A stretch of DNA of 64,000 bases from SCGC-AAA076-P13 sp963926355 (lineage in GTDB: Bacteria > Pseudomonadota > Gammaproteobacteria > Magnimaribacterales > D2472): the NCBI GenBank assembly GCA_963926355.1, contig CAWUWW010000003.1:1-64000 (forward strand), given 5' to 3'. The position numbers and the translations under genes were made by a program. Positions 18,731 to 27,610 of the stretch are shown here, in pieces (position 1 is the first letter of the stretch; every line of letters begins with the position of its first letter). The notes beneath the pieces were generated by a model that was not told where the DNA came from, ran no database searches, and saw nothing but the letters and a program-made list of their open reading frames with translations.

Positions 18731-19530
18731 ATAGTCTTGTATTTATCAGTAACTAGAGTTACTTTTTTTTCTTCAATTAGCTTTATTAAGTGAGCTTGCA
18801 AACTGAATTTAGCTATTGGGTATAGCATCTCTGAAACATCATCATAAACAAGCCTCACTAGCTGGTCTAAGTCAGAACTTCCTGCCTCCTCAAGCTTCCT
18901 TAAAACCTTACCTTCTCTTGTCAGTCTATGTCTGATAATTGCTTGAATTGTCTTTTCAGGCTCATGCATATAGCTTCCATGGCCTGGAGCAAACGCATCA
19001 ATCTTATAATTAAAAAGTTTTTCAAGGGATGAAATATATTTGGTCATATCCCCATCCGGTGGAGCAATAACAACTGTTGATCCCTCCATAATATGATCAC
19101 CTGTTAATAGGCAATTAATTTCTGGAATTAAAAAACATAAATGATTTGAGGCATGGCCAGGAGTGTGAATAGCTTCAATAGAATATTCGCTTGTTTCTAT
19201 GGTGTCGCCGTCGCTCATAACAATATCCGGGATAAAAGTTTCATCCTCCCAAGGTGATTTGCCATCAACAAGTCTCCCATACATCGGAACATTAAGAATT
19301 TTAGAAATTGGGAGTGCTGCAGGAGAATGGTCTTTATGAGTATGGGTTACTAAAATCCTTTTAATTTTTCCGTCTGCAATTTTTATTATATTGTCGATAT
19401 GCTCTTCAATAGCTGGCCCAGGATCAACTAAAGTAAGGTCTTTTTTTCCAATCAAATAGGCATTAGTTCCACCGCCAGTAAACACACCTGGGTTGGGAGC
19501 TGTTATTTTATTTAAAAGGTCCATGTCCAT
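18727..19530 (-). CDS. MBL-fold metallohydrolase (LACTB2-like)
   Basis: The 267-residue protein has the full metallo-beta-lactamase metal site: H63-T-H65-K-D67-H68 in THTHKDH, His in TPGHASNH, Asp in TGDHIM and His in APGHGSYM. A C-terminal helical winged region (about 205-260: RHRLTREGKVLRKLEE) is typical of LACTB2-type hydrolases, which act on RNA or thioesters depending on the member. It follows the Nudix gene by 9 bp on the same strand, so the two form one transcript. The actual substrate cannot be read from sequence. ATG codons at residues 1 and 3 are both usable. Confidence 0.87.
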   Translation of the reverse strand: MDMDLLNKITAPNPGVFTGGGTNAYLIGKKDLTLVDPGPAIEEHIDNIIKIADGKIKRILVTHTHKDHSPAALPISKILNVPMYGRLVDGKSPWEDETFIPDIVMSDGDTIETSEYSIEAIHTPGHASNHLCFLIPEINCLLTGDHIMEGSTVVIAPPDGDMTKYISSLEKLFNYKIDAFAPGHGSYMHEPEKTIQAIIRHRLTREGKVLRKLEEAGSSDLDQLVRLVYDDVSEMLYPIAKFSLQAHLIKLIEEKKVTLVTDKYKTI

Positions 19531-19539
19531 AAAGTTATA

Positions 19540-20334
19540 TTAATGGTTTTTGTAGTCTGGGTCATCAGGCAATAGGCCAACCCAGTTACCATCTTTCTTA
19601 AAAAATTTAGGTAGTATTGCCGGTATATCTTCGCTTGTAAGTTTTTTTTGATCTTCTAAAAGCTTAGAGGCAGAATTATAATTCTCACATTGCTGAAGAT
19701 TTTTAATAGTTGGCATAATCATTTGGATATCTCCATTAAATGCTTTTTTAAGCGCTTCTTTTGGATTAATCCATAAACTATCGGTTAATTCGCTGCCGTC
19801 ATGCTCCCCTGTCTGGTTATCTGGAAGGCATGCTATAAAAAACCTTGTATCAAACCTTCTTTCTTCTATTTCCGGAGTAATCCAATGAGAGAATGGAGCT
19901 AAGTTATCCGTAGTTAAGATAAGTCCTTCTGTTTCACATATTTGATAAAGGCTAATTTCATTTTTTAGAAGCATTTCTCTGTAGCTTGTGTATTTTTCTT
20001 TTTCAACACCGTTTAAATCTAAAAGGCTTCCATCTCTTTTTTTAGCTAAAAGAATACCGACTTCTTCAAAACATTCTCTTACACAAGCAACCCAGTAAGC
20101 CAATCCTCCTGAGCTTATTCCAAGACTCGCCGAAGCTTGCACATCATCCAACCCTTCACATAAATCTGCGATATTTTTTTTAGAGTCATCTTGATCGATT
20201 TTTCCTCCAGGGAAAACATATAGATTACCAAAAGGAGGCCTTTTAGATCTCTTAACAAGAAAAACTTCCATGCATTTATTTGTATCTCTTAGAACTAATA
20301 CGGTTGCAGCTGGTATGAGATTAATTTTTTTCAT
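19540..20334 (-). CDS. Nudix hydrolase, NUDT19/CoA-diphosphatase-like
   Basis: This is a 264-residue Nudix-fold protein. The Nudix box is recognisable but drifted: GGLAYWVACVRECFEEVGILL keeps the REcFEEvGi core that binds magnesium, while the first half departs from GX5E. An early ATVLVLRD strand and the SKRPPFGNLYVFPGGKID segment, with a long insertion, fit the NUDT7/NUDT19 group that cleaves CoA and acyl-CoA. The pairing with an MBL hydrolase nine bases downstream suggests a common substrate class such as CoA esters; that is inference. It starts with ATG 32 bp from the divergent hydrolase ATG. Confidence 0.83.
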   Translation of the reverse strand: MKKINLIPAATVLVLRDTNKCMEVFLVKRSKRPPFGNLYVFPGGKIDQDDSKKNIADLCEGLDDVQASASLGISSGGLAYWVACVRECFEEVGILLAKKRDGSLLDLNGVEKEKYTSYREMLLKNEISLYQICETEGLILTTDNLAPFSHWITPEIEERRFDTRFFIACLPDNQTGEHDGSELTDSLWINPKEALKKAFNGDIQMIMPTIKNLQQCENYNSASKLLEDQKKLTSEDIPAILPKFFKKDGNWVGLLPDDPDYKNH

Positions 20335-20366
20335 ATATATATTTGATATGCCTTAGAATACTGTTT

Positions 20367-21263
20367 ATGGAAATAACTAACAATCTTCAAGACGATATTA
20401 TTAATGCTCCCTCTTGGTTCAAAGAAGCTATAGGCATATTGCCTAGTGGTCATATTTTAGAAAATATATTAGGTAATATTTCCTATTCCAAATGGAATTC
20501 TGAAGAGAGTAATAAAAATTTAATTCTTCTTATTCATGGGACTGGGGCTCATAAGAAATGGTGGGATCCCATAGCGCCTCAGTTAACTCAAAAATCAAAT
20601 GTTATAGCAGTAGACCTTCCGGGTATGGGGGAGTCAGAGTTTAGAGAAAAATACAGCATTAAAGATTTTGGTGATGCTATTGTTAGTATTATTGAAAAGG
20701 AGCAAGCTGAGCAAGGCTTCGAGAATATATATCTTGTTGGGCACTCATTAGGCGGACAAGTTGCTGGGTATGTTGCCTCAGAGAACAAAGATTTAATTAC
20801 CAGCTTGATACTTATTGATACGTTTATAAGGCCTCCTGGTTACGACTATGAAAGTGGTACTGGCGGTGGCGGGCCATTAAGAATGATTAAGTACTACCCT
20901 GACAAGATAGCCATCTTAAACAGATTCAGATTAATGCCTAAACAAGATTGTACTAATCATTGGTTTATGAGATATATAGCGGAACACTCCGTCAAAGAAA
21001 CTTCTGAAGGGTGGAGATGGAGATTTGATGACCTGATGTTCAAAGCTCTTGAAAGATTATTTGGCTACAAATTCTCTTTTACCTGCCCTGCTTTATTTGT
21101 TCATGGTGAAGAAAGCTTATTAACTTCTGGAAAAATTCTTGATCATATAATTAATACTTACTCTCATAGCATGGACTTTATTGGGGTTCCTGATGCCGCT
21201 CATCATGTACCTCTGGATAAACCATTAGAGATAGTTGCTATAATAAAAAAACGTTTATTCTAG
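20367..21263 (+). CDS. Alpha/beta-fold hydrolase
   Basis: The 298-residue enzyme has the alpha/beta hydrolase signature: oxyanion strand LILLIHGTGAHKKWWDP, nucleophile Ser127 in VGHSLGGQ, and a late His in AAHHVPLDKP. An acidic partner lies near FVHGEES. Substrate is unknown. A longer reading frame begins at TTG 20343, but the ATG at 20367 gives a cleaner N terminus (MEITNNLQDD) and I chose it. A TAGAAT hexamer ends 7 bp before that ATG, which would make a leaderless or nearly leaderless transcript. The propeller protein gene follows after 10 bp. Confidence 0.87.
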   Translation: MEITNNLQDDIINAPSWFKEAIGILPSGHILENILGNISYSKWNSEESNKNLILLIHGTGAHKKWWDPIAPQLTQKSNVIAVDLPGMGESEFREKYSIKDFGDAIVSIIEKEQAEQGFENIYLVGHSLGGQVAGYVASENKDLITSLILIDTFIRPPGYDYESGTGGGGPLRMIKYYPDKIAILNRFRLMPKQDCTNHWFMRYIAEHSVKETSEGWRWRFDDLMFKALERLFGYKFSFTCPALFVHGEESLLTSGKILDHIINTYSHSMDFIGVPDAAHHVPLDKPLEIVAIIKKRLF

Positions 21264-21273
21264 TACCTGCAAT

Positions 21274-22644
21274 ATGAACTATTTCTATTTTTTCTTTTTT
21301 CTTTTTTTAGCGCTAATTATCTTAATTAAGCCCTTGATGATTTTGGTATCTGACAGAATTATGAGGGCAAGTGAACTCAAGATTCTAGGCATCATTACTT
21401 TTGTTATCGGAATTTTCTGCATAGCTGTATCAGCAAAAGATTCTATGTGGTTTGAAACTACATGGAAGCTAGTAACTTTTATTCTTGGTGTAATGTTGGT
21501 CATAAGAGGCTTGGTTGTAATATTTTATTTCGAAAAAATAAAAAAAATTATCCCTCTTTTTCTAAAAAACTATTATAAATTTGCTATAAGTATTTCATTA
21601 ATATTTATTTATTTAGCTTTTTTAATTGTCTCTAATGATTACCTTGGGCCTCAAAAAGATATTAGTAAGTGTGAGTCAGATGAAAGTATGACAGTAATTT
21701 GTGGATTCCAAAACCCAGAGGATATTGCGCTTACCCCGGATGAAAAATTTTTATTTATCTCTGAGTTTGGGGGTATAGGGCCATACGGTGAGACAGCTTC
21801 TGGCTCCTTTGCTCTCTTGGACCTTAGCAATAATCAAAAAATTATTCCAAAAATAATTATGGATAAAAATATATGGGGTCAGGCGTCTTGCTCTAGAGGT
21901 AAAACCGAAGCCTATGGCCCTCATGGGATTGATATAGTCCAAAGAGATGACGGCAGATATCAAGTAGGTGTTATAAATCACTTCCCCAGTGAATCGGTAG
22001 AAATGTTTGAGTTATCTAAAAATATTGAGTCCTGGGATCTTGTGTGGAAGGGCTGTATTAAAGTTCCTCAAGAGTTATATTTTAATGATATTGGTCTAAA
22101 GGCTGATGGAAGTTTTTATGCTTCACATATGTATGAAAGAGATATAACCATGGGTCAATGGTTGATGAATTCTTTATTTAAGAGTAATTCTGGACACGTT
22201 GTAATTTGGGAAGATGGAGATTTTAAAAAAGTTCCTAATACAGATGGCAGTGGTCCCAATGGAATAGTGTTAGATGAAGATGCAGATCTGCTTTACATAA
22301 GTTACAACCAAGGAGATCAAATTTCAATTTTTGATCTAGAGAGTAATTCCGAGAGGTCGAATTACTTTATTCAGTCTCCTGATAATATATATATTGAGAA
22401 TAACTCTGTTTGGATAACTTCATTAGACTTTCAAGTAAATGATGCTGGTGATTGCATGAATAGGCCTGCTTGCTCTCTTCCATTCTCAGTTCATGAGCTT
22501 GATAGAGAGACTCTAGAATTAAAAAATAAGTTCTCTTTTAATAAAACTGTTTTTGGGCTCCCAACTATTGCAGTCCCAATTAGCAAAAAAATCTACCTAG
22601 GATCTTTTCATTCAGACCGATTGGGTTATTTTATTAAAGAATAA
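21274..22644 (+). CDS. Membrane-anchored SMP-30/arylesterase-like beta-propeller
   Basis: The 456-residue protein has three or four membrane segments in residues 1-125, then a soluble beta-propeller of about 330 residues, probably periplasmic. The propeller resembles the SMP-30/paraoxonase group: EDIALTPDEKFLFISEFGG at its start, FNDIGLKADGSFYASHMY, GSGPNGIVLDEDADLLYIS, and SPDNIYIENNSVWITS. The Asn residues in these FND, PNG and PDN motifs line the calcium or metal site in known family members. Activity could be lactonase or esterase; the substrate is unknown. It follows the alpha/beta hydrolase gene by 10 bp, and tsaE begins 4 bp downstream. Confidence 0.72.
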   Translation: MNYFYFFFFLFLALIILIKPLMILVSDRIMRASELKILGIITFVIGIFCIAVSAKDSMWFETTWKLVTFILGVMLVIRGLVVIFYFEKIKKIIPLFLKNYYKFAISISLIFIYLAFLIVSNDYLGPQKDISKCESDESMTVICGFQNPEDIALTPDEKFLFISEFGGIGPYGETASGSFALLDLSNNQKIIPKIIMDKNIWGQASCSRGKTEAYGPHGIDIVQRDDGRYQVGVINHFPSESVEMFELSKNIESWDLVWKGCIKVPQELYFNDIGLKADGSFYASHMYERDITMGQWLMNSLFKSNSGHVVIWEDGDFKKVPNTDGSGPNGIVLDEDADLLYISYNQGDQISIFDLESNSERSNYFIQSPDNIYIENNSVWITSLDFQVNDAGDCMNRPACSLPFSVHELDRETLELKNKFSFNKTVFGLPTIAVPISKKIYLGSFHSDRLGYFIKE

Positions 22645-22648
22645 CTTT

Positions 22649-23110
22649 ATGACAAAAATAATCTTACAAAATGATGATGCAACCAATAATCTTGGAAGGG
22701 ATATTGCTAAAAAAATAATTGCCAGTAAAAATAATTCTATAGAAATTCACCTCCAAGGGGACCTGGGCGCAGGTAAAACATTTCTTACAAGATCTATTAT
22801 CCAAAATAGTGGCTGGCAAGATATTGTAAAAAGTCCCACATATACACTTTGCGAGGAATATGAATTAAAGGGTTTGCTATTCCTTCATATAGATTTATAT
22901 AGAACAAATGAAGCCCAAGATATTGATATCTTTGATTTAGAAAGGTCTGTTGATTCTAAAAAAATTATAATTATTGAATGGCCAGAAAGACTTCAGATTA
23001 AAAGAGAATATGATTTAAAAATTATCTTTAAGCATATTGCAGATGGAAGGGAAATATCCATTATTTCAAACAATAATAATTTTAAGGAATGGAATGAAGA
23101 TTATACGTAA
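22649..23110 (+). CDS. tsaE: tRNA t6A synthesis ATPase TsaE
   Basis: TsaE (153 aa) is the ATPase partner of TsaB/TsaD in making N6-threonylcarbamoyladenosine at tRNA position 37. It has the Walker A QGDLGAGKTFLTR (about 36-48), the family motif SPTYTLCEEY and the LFLHIDLYR stretch, followed by IIIEWPERL. Length is normal. It overlaps amiB by 17 bp, and tsaE-amiB is the classical E. coli pair. The usual next genes mutL and miaA are not here. Confidence 0.95.
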   Translation: MTKIILQNDDATNNLGRDIAKKIIASKNNSIEIHLQGDLGAGKTFLTRSIIQNSGWQDIVKSPTYTLCEEYELKGLLFLHIDLYRTNEAQDIDIFDLERSVDSKKIIIIEWPERLQIKREYDLKIIFKHIADGREISIISNNNNFKEWNEDYT

Positions 23111-24362
23111 ATTTTTAATAGGCTTATTACTGGTATCTTCCGTTGATGGTAATGAGTTAGCACTTAAAGAAATAAAAGACGTAGGCGATAATAGCATCAG
23201 GATTACCTTTAAATTAGACAAAGTCTCTTATCTAAATTCATACGCGCTAAATAATCCTTCTAGAATTGTTATTGAAGTTAATCAATCAGAATTAAAAAAT
23301 ATTATAGATGAGCCATATAACTATCCAATTAAAAAAGTAAGAGCATCAATGGAAGGAGACGTTTCGACAATAGTTGTCGACCTATACGAATCCGTTTACT
23401 GGAAAAAACCATGGCAGGTTCAAACAAAAGATGGGGTACTCGTTAACTTAGAAATCAAGAAAGATAGAAACATAGAGAAAAATATTAGAGATATTATTGT
23501 CGCAATAGATGCTGGGCATGGGGGCAAGGACCCAGGAGCAGTAGGAAAAAATAATATTTTAGAAAAAGATATAACCTTATTGATAGCGAGAGAACTTGAA
23601 AGAACTTTAAGAGATACCAAAGGCTATAGGCCGGTGATGATAAGAAAAAACGATACTTTTGTAGATCTAAATGATAGATATCAAGATGCTCGAAAAGTTG
23701 GGGCTGATATATTTGTTTCAATTCATGCTGATGCTTTTAGGTTAGAGGCAGTTAAAGGGGCCTCTGTTTTTATTTGGTCTGAAGAGGCCTCAAGCATTAC
23801 AGCTAAAAATCTTTCCAAAGAAGAGCTTAGGAACAACCCATCTGTAAAATCAAAAATTGGTAAATTAGATGTAGCTGATTTTGATGAAGACGCTGCAAGA
23901 ACTCTCTATCAACTTGTTTATGAAGCTAAAATAAAAAATAGTAAAATTCTTGGAGATAAAGTTTTAGAACAATTAAAAAGAGACCCATTTACAAAGATTC
24001 ACAAGAAACAGGTTGAATATGCTGATTTTAGGGTTCTAAAATCAATTGATATACCATCCATCCTTGTGGAATCTGGCTTTATATCTAACCCAGATGACGC
24101 AAAAAGGCTGAAAGGGAAAGCTGGAAGAAGAATGATATCTAGATCAATTTTTCTTGGTATTCACAATTACTTTAAAGAGAAACCAAAGCCAAATACTTTC
24201 ATGGAGAGCATGCCTGACCATGTGGTTTATGAAATTCAAAAGGGCGATGTTTTATCGGAAATAGCTATTAGATTCGGTGTTACTGTTGAGGTCATCAGCA
24301 ATACGAATAATTTAAAAAATAAGCCAATCTATCCAGGTCAATTACTAAAGTTATATATTTAA
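23094..24362 (+). CDS. amiB: N-acetylmuramoyl-L-alanine amidase (AmiB type)
   Basis: The enzyme removes peptide stems from peptidoglycan to split daughter cells. A signal peptide (MKIIRKFLIGLLLVSSVDG) is followed by an AMIN septal-targeting domain (about 22-112), an amidase_3 zinc domain (about 133-360) and a C-terminal LysM (EIQKGDVLSEIAIRF, about 375-420). The zinc His is in IDAGHGGKDPGAVG, a second in FVSIHADAF, and the catalytic Glu in SILVESGFISNP. The start is ATG 23094 because the longer upstream extension would bury the signal peptide. About 422 aa, normal for AmiB/AmiC; synteny with tsaE favours AmiB. Its end overlaps priA by 4 bp. Confidence 0.93.
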   Translation: MKIIRKFLIGLLLVSSVDGNELALKEIKDVGDNSIRITFKLDKVSYLNSYALNNPSRIVIEVNQSELKNIIDEPYNYPIKKVRASMEGDVSTIVVDLYESVYWKKPWQVQTKDGVLVNLEIKKDRNIEKNIRDIIVAIDAGHGGKDPGAVGKNNILEKDITLLIARELERTLRDTKGYRPVMIRKNDTFVDLNDRYQDARKVGADIFVSIHADAFRLEAVKGASVFIWSEEASSITAKNLSKEELRNNPSVKSKIGKLDVADFDEDAARTLYQLVYEAKIKNSKILGDKVLEQLKRDPFTKIHKKQVEYADFRVLKSIDIPSILVESGFISNPDDAKRLKGKAGRRMISRSIFLGIHNYFKEKPKPNTFMESMPDHVVYEIQKGDVLSEIAIRFGVTVEVISNTNNLKNKPIYPGQLLKLYI

Positions 24363-26347
24363 TTTATATCTATAGGGTCTATATCAAATGACCATTTTAC
24401 TTTTTTAGATTCTGGCCATTTCTTAAATTCAACAACTAAAAATTTTAAAACCTTATTAAGAAAAGCTTTTTTAGATGTTTGTATATAAATATGATGTCTG
24501 TAATTTCCTTTTGCTTTTGATACCAAGGAAGGTAAAGGCCCTATTGCGCTAACATTTGGTTTGTTGGCTAGAGTCTTGACAGCCTTTTCTAGAAAAATTG
24601 AATTGCTTTTTTGAGTTGGAGATGAGCATCTGAGCAAGCAAATACTAGAATATGGCGGATGGTTTATTTTAAAATTCTTATCCAGGCATTGAGATGCAAA
24701 GTTTAAATAATCGCCAGTTTTAATCTCATTCAAATTAATATCATCTGGATATCTAGTTTGAATAATAACTTTTGCAAGATTGTTATTTCTTCCTGCTCTT
24801 CCAGAGACTTGAATGAGTAGTTGTGATATTTTTTCAAGAGCATTAATTTCTGGACTGATTAATCCGTTGTCGGCATTTAAAATTACACTAAGAGTTACTT
24901 TTGGAAAATCATGCCCTTTGGCCAACATCTGGGTCCCAACAAGTATTGCAGAATTAGAAGAGTGAATTTTTTTAACTATTGCCTCCATGGCACCTACTCT
25001 TTTTGTTGAATCTTGGTCTACCCTAATGATAGGAGTATCTTCAAATATGCTTTCAAGAACTTCTTCAACCCTTTCGGTCCCAGCTCCATGCATATGAAGC
25101 TCTCTAGATGCGCATTTTGGACAATTAGATGTAACTTTATATGCTGACTCGCACCTGTGACAAATCAACCTATTTCTAGACTGATGAAAGACTAGATTTG
25201 TGTCGCATGCATGACAATCAGCGACCCATCCACAAGCACCACACTCAAAGAGAGGGGCAAAGCCTCTTCTATTGATAAAGACTAAAACCTGATTTCCCTT
25301 TTTAATTGTTGCCTCTATTGCATCTATAGTTTCTAAAGCCATGCCTCCGGTTAAGGGACTGTTATTTATATCTAAAGTTATTAGCTTTGGGGGCTTTCTT
25401 CCATCTACTCTGCTCAATATATCCACTTGCGTAAATTTTTTCTCTCTAACCAGCTTTAATGTCTGCAAAGATGGCGTTGCAGAGCCTAGAATAATTGGAA
25501 TATTTTCAAGCTGTGATCTTTTGATTGCAAGGTCTCTTGCGGAGAATTTAAAACCCTCAGACTGTCTAAAAGATTGATCGTGCTCTTCATCTATAATTAT
25601 CAATCCAATATTCTTTAGGGGCATTAGTACAGATGATCTAGTTCCAATAATAATTTTTATTTCCCCAAACTTTGCTTTAAGCCAAGTTTTTAATCTTCGA
25701 ACTGATGTCTGTCTTGAATGATATAAGCCTATCTCTCCTGTAAACCTATCCTCAAATCTTGAGAATAGTTGAGGGGTTAGATTAATTTCTGGAACGAGGA
25801 TGAGCACAGATTTTTTTTCTTTAATGCACTGCTCAGCCAGCCTAAGATAAACTTCAGTTTTTCCAGAACCAGTTACACCATAAAGAAGAGATGGTAAAAA
25901 AGTTTTAACTTTAGAAAGTTTTTTTACTGCATTTTCTTGCTCGGGTGTTAATTCAAACTTCTTGTCTGATTCTTTAATTATATAGTCTGAATGATCACCA
26001 ATAGACTCAATAGTTTTTTTATCTACCTTTCTTAATTCAGTTGGAATGAAAGTATTAAAAACTTCCCCTATTGGATGTTGGTAATATTCTGATGCCCATA
26101 ATATTGAATTAAATAAAGATTTTTCAAAGATCGGCTCACTGTCTTGAACATTTAAGATGCTTTTTATAGTGCCTTTGCTCTCCAATGCATCAGGTTTTTG
26201 AATATTCCTTATGATCACTCCAACTAATACTCTTTTTCCAAAAGGGATAGCAACTCTGGTTCCTTTTTTTATTTTTGTGTTGAATTTATAAGTAAAGCAT
26301 TGCCTTAAGGGTATTGAGACAGCTACATCATAGTAAAAAATATTCAT
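24359..26347 (-). CDS. priA: Primosomal replication restart helicase PriA
   Basis: PriA (662 aa from ATG 26347) reloads the replisome at stalled forks. The N-terminal DNA-binding domain is followed by helicase motifs: Walker A YGVTGSGKTEVYL, DEEH in IIIDEEHDQSF, LGSATPSLQT and QVSGRAGR. Between them is the zinc-binding insertion with paired cysteines (CGACGWVADCHACDTNL, then ICHRCE and CPKC). The frame opens upstream at a TTG (26392), but MNIFYYDVAV matches the family N terminus, so ATG 26347 is preferred. It is divergent from rpmE and convergent with amiB. Confidence 0.95.
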   Translation of the reverse strand: MNIFYYDVAVSIPLRQCFTYKFNTKIKKGTRVAIPFGKRVLVGVIIRNIQKPDALESKGTIKSILNVQDSEPIFEKSLFNSILWASEYYQHPIGEVFNTFIPTELRKVDKKTIESIGDHSDYIIKESDKKFELTPEQENAVKKLSKVKTFLPSLLYGVTGSGKTEVYLRLAEQCIKEKKSVLILVPEINLTPQLFSRFEDRFTGEIGLYHSRQTSVRRLKTWLKAKFGEIKIIIGTRSSVLMPLKNIGLIIIDEEHDQSFRQSEGFKFSARDLAIKRSQLENIPIILGSATPSLQTLKLVREKKFTQVDILSRVDGRKPPKLITLDINNSPLTGGMALETIDAIEATIKKGNQVLVFINRRGFAPLFECGACGWVADCHACDTNLVFHQSRNRLICHRCESAYKVTSNCPKCASRELHMHGAGTERVEEVLESIFEDTPIIRVDQDSTKRVGAMEAIVKKIHSSNSAILVGTQMLAKGHDFPKVTLSVILNADNGLISPEINALEKISQLLIQVSGRAGRNNNLAKVIIQTRYPDDINLNEIKTGDYLNFASQCLDKNFKINHPPYSSICLLRCSSPTQKSNSIFLEKAVKTLANKPNVSAIGPLPSLVSKAKGNYRHHIYIQTSKKAFLNKVLKFLVVEFKKWPESKKVKWSFDIDPIDIN

Positions 26348-26406
26348 TTTTTCATTGTAAAGAAGGGTTTTTTTGTTATAGTTCTCACCCAAATTTTGAT
26401 TTTATT

Positions 26407-26613
26407 ATGAAAAAAGATATACATCCTCAATATTCTGAAACTAAAACTACTTGTAGTTGTGGAAACAACTTCACTGTGATGAGTACCATGACTGAAGATT
26501 TGTCTTTAGATATATGTTCAGCATGTCACCCTTTCTATACTGGAAAGCAAAAAATTATTGACACAGGCGGAAGAGTTCAAAAATTTGAAGAAAGATTCGG
26601 TAAAAAGAAATAA
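26407..26613 (+). CDS. rpmE: 50S ribosomal protein L31, zinc-binding form
   Basis: L31 (68 aa) starts at ATG 26407 with MKKDIHPQYSETKTTC, the conserved N terminus; the upstream in-frame extension is not part of it. Four cysteines for zinc are present: Cys16 and Cys18 (TCSCGN), Cys37 and Cys40 (ICSACHPFYTGKQK). This is the C+ form, so no zinc-free paralogue is needed. rpmE next to priA, in opposite direction, is the usual gammaproteobacterial arrangement. The stop is 5 bp from the end of the converging dut gene. Confidence 0.97.
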   Translation: MKKDIHPQYSETKTTCSCGNNFTVMSTMTEDLSLDICSACHPFYTGKQKIIDTGGRVQKFEERFGKKK

Positions 26614-26618
26614 ATTAA

Positions 26619-27074
26619 TCAATTTATACCGGAACTTCCAAAGCCCTTTTCCCCTCTTTGAGTTTTATCAAACTCATCTACTATATTAAATTTAGCCTGA
26701 ACAACAGGAACAATAATCATTTGAGCTATTCTGTCCCCAGGGCAAATCTCAAAATCATTACTAGATCTATTCCAGGCTGGAACCATAAGCTCCCCCTGAT
26801 AGTCTGAATCAATCAAGCCTACTAAGTTACCTAAAACAATCCCATGCTTTGATCCTAGTCCTGATCTAGGAATTACTAGAGCTGCCAGCTCTTGGTCTTC
26901 TAGATACATTGCAAACCCTATAGGTATTAATTGGGATACGCCTGCCTTAAGCACTATTCTATCGGCTATGCATGCCCTAAGATCTAGTCCAGCTGAGCCA
27001 GGGGTCTCATATTCAGGCAAGGGAATTGAAGATCCCATTAAAGGATTAATAATTTTAATTTTTATATCTTTCAA
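26619..27074 (-). CDS. dut: dUTP diphosphatase
   Basis: Dut (151 aa) hydrolyses dUTP to dUMP, preventing uracil entering DNA and supplying thymidylate. All five trimeric dUTPase motifs are visible, including GSAGLDLRA, PRSGLGSKHG, GLIDSDYQGE, GDRIAQMI and the C-terminal RGEKGFGSSG that closes over the substrate. The start codon is TTG at 27074, confirmed by the family N terminus (MKDIKIKIINP), and it overlaps the sixA stop as TTGA. In E. coli dut is close to rpmB, as here (rpmB starts 536 bp away), but coaBC and radC are missing. Confidence 0.96.
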   Translation of the reverse strand: MKDIKIKIINPLMGSSIPLPEYETPGSAGLDLRACIADRIVLKAGVSQLIPIGFAMYLEDQELAALVIPRSGLGSKHGIVLGNLVGLIDSDYQGELMVPAWNRSSNDFEICPGDRIAQMIIVPVVQAKFNIVDEFDKTQRGEKGFGSSGIN

Positions 27075-27565
27075 GATTTAAGCTCCCTAGGTTTAATAAA
27101 TGATTTTAACTTACATTTTTTTAAAGATAAGTCTTTCCATGAATTTTCTATATTAATTTCTGCCAAAGAACATGTTGAAAATTTTTTAATGGTTTTCTTG
27201 GTTAATTTTTCCAATAAAAGATGCAAGGTTGGATTATGGCCAACGATTAAAATTGACGACAGGGATTCAGCCTGGCATTGAATTAGATTTATGATTTGGT
27301 CACACTCGCCAAAATATAGGTCTTCTAAATAGGTTGCATTCTCTATTTTAAAATTAAAGCCATCCGAGCAAATATCAAAGGTTTGCTTTGCTCTCTCCGC
27401 ACTACTGCAAAAAACCCTGCTTATTAAATAATGCTTTTCCTTGATATATTGAGATAGTAAATTAGCGTCTTCAATGCCTCTTTTTGCTAGGGGTCTATCA
27501 AAATCTTGCTGGCTAAGATTGTTCCAATCTGACTTAGCATGCCTAAGTAAAAAAATTTGTTTCAT
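27071..27565 (-). CDS. SixA-like phosphohistidine phosphatase
   Basis: The 164-residue protein is in the histidine phosphatase (RHG) superfamily: the catalytic Arg8-His9 is in FLLRHAKSDWNN, and a second His appears in LIVGHNPTLHLLLEKL. Members of the SixA group dephosphorylate phosphohistidine on phosphotransfer proteins; other RHG proteins act on small metabolites. No phosphorelay gene is nearby, so the target is unknown. It overlaps dut by 4 bp and probably shares its transcript. The start ATG is 45 bp from the divergent rpmB start. Confidence 0.83.
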   Translation of the reverse strand: MKQIFLLRHAKSDWNNLSQQDFDRPLAKRGIEDANLLSQYIKEKHYLISRVFCSSAERAKQTFDICSDGFNFKIENATYLEDLYFGECDQIINLIQCQAESLSSILIVGHNPTLHLLLEKLTKKTIKKFSTCSLAEINIENSWKDLSLKKCKLKSFIKPRELKS

Positions 27566-27572
27566 AATAGTG

Positions 27573-27599
27573 TTGATAAGTCGGGCAGGGTTCTATAAA
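27573..27599 (+). promoter_or_regulatory. Probable rpmB promoter
   Basis: TTGATA at 27573-27578 and TATAAA at 27594-27599 have a 15-16 bp spacer, depending on register, in the 45 bp gap between sixA and rpmB. A start 7 bp downstream of the -10 would leave only about four to five leader bases before ATG 27611, too few for a normal ribosome site. A pattern match, strengthened by the short gap. Confidence 0.45.
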
Positions 27600-27610
27600 A
27601 TCGCGGGACT

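Noticed and set aside
23037..23093. Upstream extension of amiB
   Set aside because: The 19 extra residues lie within tsaE and would mask the signal peptide; ATG 23094 gives a proper exported protein.
26348..26392. TTG-started extension of priA
   Set aside because: The 15 extra residues do not match the family N terminus, while ATG 26347 does, and the extension runs close to the divergent rpmE start.
26314..26406. In-frame upstream extension of rpmE
   Set aside because: It overlaps the priA start region and adds 31 residues not found in L31; MKKDIHP is the conserved N terminus.
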